Source of the DNA: Actinomucor elegans | Lineage: Eukaryota > Mucoromycota > Mucoromycetes > Mucorales > Mucoraceae | DNA: 64,000 nt | Direction of reading: 5' to 3' | NCBI GenBank assembly: GCA_026027325.1 | Contig: JAMSLZ010000003.1 | Location: 3,038,001-3,102,000, forward strand | Part shown: piece after piece, positions 58,354 through 64,000 of the stretch | How the letters are laid out: the number at the start of each line of letters is the position of its first letter | Numbering within the stretch: position 1 is the stretch's first letter | The notes under the pieces: generated by a model | Told to the model about the DNA's origin: nothing | Seen by the model: only the letters and a program-made list of their open reading frames with translations | Databases searched by the model: none | Made by a program: the position numbers and the translations under genes

Positions 58354-61300
58354 ATGTTTAATAACTCTGGAGGACAATCAGGACCTTCAAAAGGTAATGG
58401 AGCTAGGAAATAACTTTCTCGAGAAGCAATTGATATTTAATCTACTATACATTAGGCATTCGTTTTAGCTTTCTAACACCAACAGACCAAGCTAAGTTTG
58501 AGCAGCTCTTTACCCAAAGTGCTGCTGCTTTTGGTGGAAACAAGATTCCCGGTAAATTTTTAACATCTTGACTCTTGATTAGAACTATTTACTCATTCTT
58601 GCGTTAGCTAATACGGTTAGTGAGCTTTTAAGACGTTCCAACCTCGACACTGACTCCTTGGCCAAAATTTGGTAATATCAATAAAACATATGTCTAGCTA
58701 AAGCTTGCATTACTAAACCCTGTCTGTATTAGGGACCTTGCCTCGGTAGCCAACGCGCCCTATTTGACTTTTCCCGAGTTTGCAGTCGCTATGTTCTTGA
58801 CCTCGAAAAAGCTGACAGGACAAGCATTGCCAGCCTCACTTCCTCCCAATGTTCGGGAAGAAACTGAGCTTGCCATAGCGACAATTGCTTCGACTGAAAC
58901 TTCGCAACAGCTTGTTAATACCAATATCCAATCCCACCCCCCACAGCAGTTTATGAACCAGCAAGCACCTATGATGACAGGTATGCCGCCTCAAATGACA
59001 GGTATGCCGCCTCAAATGACAGGTATGCAGCCTCAAATGACAGGTATGCAGCCTCAAATGGCCATGATGACTGGAATGCCTTCTCAATTGAGGCCTACAC
59101 CACCTCCAGTACCTCAATTACCTATGCAAACTGGCTATATGGGTAGCAACTATCAAGCACCAATGCAAACTGGGTTTCATCCATCCATGCCGCCTGCGCC
59201 TAAACCTCGTTTGCAGAACCTGGACTTTGCGAAAAAGATGATGCCTAATCAAAACGGCGTTACCAACCTATTGAATCCTCACCTAGGCACTTCTGAAGCG
59301 AATAAAATATCATGGAAGATCAGCCCCGAAGATAAACAACGCTACCGGGAGATCTTCCAAGCCTGGGAAGGTTCTGGATCGGGTTTCATGTCTGGCGATA
59401 CAGCAAAAGATGTATTGACACAGTCTCAATTGCCACCTGCTGATTTGATGAAGATTTGGAATTTGGCAGATAGTGAGAATAAGGGTAGCTTGGATATTGA
59501 TGAATTTGCTATTGCCATGCACTTGGTATATCGCAAATTGAATGGCTTTGAGATTCCTTCAGTATTGCCTCCAGAACTTGCTCCTCCATCAAGCTTACTC
59601 AAAAAGTTTGTATTAGGCCGTCGCCCACCTCCATCTACACCTTCTTTTGGTACCAATAGTCCCAAGCAACGACAGGTACAGGAAGAAGATGATGATGATT
59701 ATTCACCATATGGTAGCAAACAGTATGACTATGTATCTAGTTCACGTAGAAAGGGTGCTCAATCTACTAGCAGTGCTCGTTCTTACTCTACACGTTACAA
59801 TAACGACTCGGACGATGAAGCAGATGTTCTTATATTAGAAGACTTGCGTAGACAAATATCTGAAGCCCAACGCACCTTGGACCGCATGCCTAAAGTACAC
59901 AGCACTTCATCTTACAGTGCTAGTAATAAGTACTCTTTAGAAGAACTCAAAGAGAAAATCAGACGCGCTCAAGATGATATCAACCAAACTTTACGCAATA
60001 ATCCAGCTGCCAATAAGTACCTGGAAAACGCAGAGACTTTAATGGGCCTCTTGGAAACTCAAAAATCTCTTCAGGACGAAATTCAATATCTTTGTAATCG
60101 CGATATTCCGGTACTGGCCCGTCAATTGCGTAGCTCTGCTGCTGAATTAAGAGATACCAAAGTCCGTCATGGTCGCAAAAACGATGGCACTCAAGATTTT
60201 ATGGCATTCATCCAACCAACAGGCCCTGGCGGATCTATTACTGAAAGTGACCGTGTACGTGCCAAGGCGAAGGCAATGATGGCAGCTCGTAAGGCCGGTA
60301 ACAGTGGATCCAGCACAGATGCTGGTTTCAGTCTTCGTCGCGCAGAAGAAGAAAAAGAGGAAGCTGATCGTAAAGCTGATAGCATTGAACGCGATATGGA
60401 AAAGTCTCGTACTGCCTTGTTAGATATGCGTGGTGATTTGCGCTATCTTGAGGAAATGACTGCTGCTAAAGACTTGGAAGACAAGAAGCGTTTTGAGAAC
60501 GGACAGGATCTTTCATATGAATTGCGCCGCTTCATTGAACAATTGGAAAGCAAGGCATCTGAGCCTTCGTCGTATGCTCCTCGTTTAACTGACAATTACA
60601 AGAACTCTCCTTCTATGAGTAGCACTAGTGGCTATCAAAGTCCTTCTTCTGTTACTAGCCCTGCCATTAATAATTCAAGCCCAAAACCAAAGGCTGCACC
60701 TGCTCGACCTCGTACTGCTGAAGAAATTAAGAAAGAGGTATAACTTTTAAAAGAGATGAGATGAAGATGGATATTAATCAGTGCATTTTATAGGCTGAAC
60801 GTCGTGTTCAAGAGCGTTTGGCCGCTATTCAAGCCAAGAGAAACCCTGGTTCTCCCAGATCTGTTGCTCCTGCAAAATCAACCGTAAGCAAGCCTCATGT
60901 AGTCGATGAAGCCGCAAAGCGTAAGTAAATTACAAGCTGCTTTATTGATTAACTTGCTAAATGTATCACTCTGATTAGAACGCCTTCGTGATGCAGAACG
61001 TGAAGCGCAGGAATTCCTACGTACTTCAGTTAGTCAACGTGAAGAAGTTGATCGCAAGAACAGAGAGTCTGAACTTGAGCGTATCAGAGAAAGCGAACGA
61101 GTTGAACGTCAACGTTTAGAAGATATGAAAAGAGAAGCAGCTGAGAATGCCCGCAGAGAAAGCGAAAATGAAGAGCAAAGACGTCTAGAAGAAGAAAGAG
61201 ATCTGGAAGAACGTAGACGCCAAGTATTGGCTAAAGAAGAAGCCGATAGACAGGCCCGCTTTGACGCAATTAGACGTGAAGAGGAGGCTGAAGAAGCAAG

Positions 61301-62840
61301 AAAAGCGCAAAAGGCAGAACATAAGCCTGAGGAAGCACCTGCTTTAGCTACTTCTACAGCATCTTCTCCTCCTCCTCCTCCTCCTTCACCTCCTCCACCT
61401 GCACCTGTTGCTCCATCTCCTGCTGCTATTGTAGCTACACCATCACCTATTGAACCTAGCGTCAGCACAAGCAGCAACAATCCATTTGCTAAACTTCAGC
61501 AATCTAATACCAATACAACTGTAACCCCTGTGGGCTCTTCTCAGGCAGAAAAGCCCAATGAACCAGCAAACAAACGCGTGAGCTATAATCCTTTTGCTGC
61601 ATTTTCTGCCTTCTCGGCAACAAAAGCCAGTGACAAAGACGATAGTGACTCAGAAGACGATGGCTGGGACGTTGGACATGATGATTCTGAAGATGAAAGC
61701 GAGTTCCCTGCCGCTGGTAGTGCCAAAAATTTGGCTGGTATGCTATTCAGTGCTATGAGTAAACGAGGTGGACCAGGTAAATCACTAATTTGCTTGTTGA
61801 AGTGATTCCATATAACTGACAGTATATTATAGAATTAGAAACAGTACGAGAAGCCTCACCTAAACCTGATCAAATTGATACTACTACCACCACTACAGCT
61901 GATATCCCACCTCCCCCACCTCCCCCACCTCCCCCAGCTCCCTCTGCCGATACTGGCATTCCTCCTCCACCTCCTGCTCCTGCAGCTCCACCAGCTCCAT
62001 TTGCTCAGTCATCACCAGCATCTACTGCTCCAGCTGGCGGTGATATGAGAAGTGCTCTGCTCAGTCAAATTCAATCAGGTACCAGGTTGAAAAAGGCAGT
62101 GACAAACGATCGCAGTGCTTCTTCTGTTTCAGGCCATGTCGTTGGCGATACTTCGAGTCCTGTTCAGCCTGTAACCGCACCTGCTGAAATTGCAGCACCT
62201 GTACCTATTTCTGCCCCTCTCTCCAGTGGTGGATTCCTTGCTGAATTACAAACACGCACAGGTGGATCTAACTCTTCTTTTGAACCCGTTCAAACGCCTG
62301 AAACACCCACTGAACCAGTTGCAACCCACAGCTTTGCCCACGATGAGTCTTTGCCTGAGCATGGTAAATAATACAGCAATCTCGTATCAATGTCTCATTT
62401 TAACTTTTGCTATTTCCTTTAGAATATATCGCCTTATGGGACTATCCAGGATCTGGAGCTGATGACTTGGTGTTTTCTCAAGACGATGTCATCCTTATTC
62501 GCGATAACAATGAAGCTGAGGATTGGTGGTTCGGTACCTTGGAAAAAAACAAAAAGACAGGTTACTTTCCTAAAAACTACGTGCAGTTGAAACCTGAAGG
62601 TAAAATAACAAACAAACAAGTAGAATACTATTCACTTACATACTGAGTATAGCCGTTCCTGAACTGAATATCAGAGCCAAGGCTCTGTATGATTTTGAAG
62701 GCGTTGAAGGTCAAGATTGTTTGAATTTCAAGATGGGAGACTCTATCACTATTCTTGTGAAAGAAAGTGATGACTGGTGGAAGGCTCGATCAGATGATGG
62801 ACGTGTGGGTTTAGTGCCTGCCAACTATCTTGAAGTTTAA
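58354..62840 (+). CDS. PAN1: Pan1/intersectin-like endocytic scaffold with WH2 and two SH3 domains
   Basis: Scaffold of actin-driven endocytosis. Nine exons (58354-58393, 58456-58551, 58608-58671, 58733-60737, 60794-60920, 60979-61776, 61833-62363, 62423-62599, 62653-62840) give 1341 residues. Domains: EH1 (about 15-105; SLAKIWDLAS, PEFAVAMFL); Met/Gln/Pro repeat (about 145-176); EH2 (about 259-350; LMKIWNLADSENKGSLDIDEFAIAMHL); long coiled coil (about 433-670); Arg/Glu-rich helix (about 780-890); proline tract; acidic DSEDDGWDVGHDDSEDE (about 998); second proline tract PPPPPPPPPA (about 1069); WH2-like actin-binding motif RSALLSQIQSGTRLKKA (about 1115); SH3 (1221-1278; ALWDYPGSGADDLVF, WWFGTL); SH3 (1285-1341; ALYDFEGVEGQDCLNF, WWKARSDDGRVGLVPANYLEV). 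Yeast Pan1 has EH, coiled coil, proline and WH2/acidic parts but no SH3; the SH3 pair recalls animal intersectin. Confidence 0.92.
58973..59060 (+). repeat. In-frame 21-bp tandem repeat in the Pan1-like gene
   Basis: About four near-perfect copies of a 21-nt unit (CAAATGACAGGTATGCCGCC and variants) encode PQMTGMP/PQMTGMQ heptads between EH1 and EH2. Such Gln/Pro/Thr heptads are typical of Pan1 (LxxQxTG-like phosphorylation targets of Ark/Prk kinases). Here the unit QMTG could serve as the kinase site, which is inference. Confidence 0.8.
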
Positions 62841-64000
62841 TCTAAATAATAAAGATATTCTTATTACCATACTCATCCCAATGCTTATTGCAGCGCCATG
62901 GTTTGTTATTGATTTAGATGTAACTTGGTTTCTGATATCCAAATGTTCATAACAATACCGCGTTTTGACTCTTCGATGGTGCACCTTTCTATCGTATTAA
63001 AGCAGCATTAAGCAATATCTTAGAATTATTAAGCTACTACTATTATCAAAGATGAGGCAGGTTTTGACCGTCGAGAGAAAGTTTATTTTTAACTTATTGA
63101 TAATAATGGTATTGCAATAGTAATTAAATGCCTCGTAAATCATCTCGATACCAAAATGTTGTTCAAATTTTAAATCGACTTTTGCATAAAACAAATGTTC
63201 AGGTACGCATGAGACTAATTAACAAATTTTACTCACCACCTGTATTTACATCGGATTGTTTAGGCATTATATATTGTATTCATGAAAATTAGATCTAACG
63301 ATCAATATGCATTTCGACTGGTTCCGACCAAATGTCGCGCCTGACAAATATTTTATAATTTTTATTTGGTTGTAATACAACGGATATATTATGATCGCTT
63401 TGGATTAACAATAGAATACATGCATTCTATAGAACTTACTAGGCAAAATGATCTGTAGATCCTTTCATCGACCTTGATCAAATGTCGTAGCTGATTAGTG
63501 TCTATGTACAAAATGAACTATAATATTTATTACAACTCCTACTCGATTACAATATGGCAAATACATATTGTTCATTCATGATTTGCAGTTTTTATACGTA
63601 TTTTATATCTCATAGTTTGCACATCTCTATATTCTGTAACTACTCTCAGTCAAATATCACTTTCTAATAAGCAGTCTATGTTCAGAGCGAACTGATGCAC
63701 CTAATAATAAAAGTTTCATTCACGAAAGGTTGGCTTTTGCTCATTTCGAAGAGATATACATGATTGGTTTATTTGTTATAATTTACAAGTTCTACGTTAT
63801 ATTTACTGTTGTTCTGTAAAACTGATTGGCCACGAGCGTTTACCTACTATAAGTTGAAGCTTTTCAATATCCTGGCATTTTATATACAAAGATGGCTCGT
63901 CTTGAATATCCAAGGATTTTTCGAATAGAACATCTGACGATTCAGCTGGGGCATTAGCAAAATGATGGCTAATGACATAATAGTAAGATTTTGCTGGCGT
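62841..64000. other. Intergenic tract with repeat run to the window edge
   Basis: The last 1.16 kb has no supported gene. It is AT-rich and carries three copies of the dispersed repeat from 63285. The 62997-63194 minus frame shows no recognisable protein. Confidence 0.5.
63285..63712 (+). repeat. Three tandem degenerate copies of the intergenic repeat
   Basis: Copies start near 63289, 63453 and 63640, spaced about 165-185 bp. Examples: GGTTCCGACCAAATGTCGCG in the first; GTAGATCCTTTCATCGACC, TTGATCAAATGTCGTAGCTG and ATGTACAAAATGAACTA in the second; AGTCTATGTTCAGAGCGAAC and TGATGCACCTAATAATA in the third. Confidence 0.65.

Noticed and set aside
58836..59117. 93-codon minus frame with repeated HTCHLR units
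   Set aside because: Its repeats are only the antisense reading of the Met/Gln/Pro tandem repeat in the Pan1-like gene.
61109..61480. 123-codon minus frame rich in Gly, Ala and Ser
   Set aside because: Antisense shadow of the Arg/Glu- and Pro-rich part of the Pan1-like gene.

Overview
This 64 kb window comes from a filamentous, early-diverging fungus, most likely Mucoromycota of the Mucorales type. The DNA is AT-rich. Introns are short (about 50-75 nt), with GTAAGT/GTATGT donors and CTAAC/CTAAT-like branch sites. Some genes are typically fungal (Pho80-type cyclin, CYC8/SSN6, PAN1, a Rom2-like Rho GEF), while XPO7 and E2F genes are missing from budding yeast but kept in basal fungi. I rebuilt 20 protein-coding models I consider solid; 15 are multi-exon. 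I checked each multi-exon model for continuous reading frame. Only the E2F gene fails, by one base.

Layout: 0-0.9 kb, a Ser-rich unknown protein. 0.9-9.1 kb, a gene-poor AT-rich tract with decayed coding fragments. 9.1-16.1 kb, a small unknown gene, mitochondrial IF2 (minus), metaxin (plus) and RNase P subunit RPP30 (minus). 17.1-24 kb, an E2F-family gene with a frameshift, an RCC1-repeat protein, an M49 metallopeptidase and an acidic unknown protein. 25.2-28.1 kb, a CAMK/AMPK-like kinase converging on a 2-oxodicarboxylate carrier. 28.1-31.9 kb is gene-poor. 31.9-41 kb is compact: exportin-7, CYC8/SSN6 and a TMEM115-like Golgi protein. 41.5-47.6 kb, a small His-rich ORF, a PPR protein and a secreted protein. 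50.2-52.8 kb, a Pho80-like cyclin and a coiled-coil protein. 54.7-62.8 kb, a Rho GEF (DEP-DH-PH-CNH) followed head-to-tail by a Pan1/intersectin-like endocytic scaffold.

Functional themes: mitochondrial biogenesis (IF2, metaxin, ODC carrier, PPR, RCC1-like), nuclear processes (exportin-7, CYC8, E2F, RPP30), and cortical actin, cell wall and endocytosis (Rho GEF next to Pan1-like). No rRNA, tRNA, CRISPR array or intact transposon was recognised.

The most notable unexplained structure is a degenerate repeat of about 80 bp core. It sits only in intergenic DNA, in both orientations, and often forms short runs with a period of about 120-190 bp. Other notable points are the one-base frameshift in the E2F DNA-binding domain, two GC-AG introns, two 54-nt stop-free introns, a Pan1-like protein carrying WH2 and two SH3 domains, and convergent genes whose stop codons lie only 10-21 bp apart.
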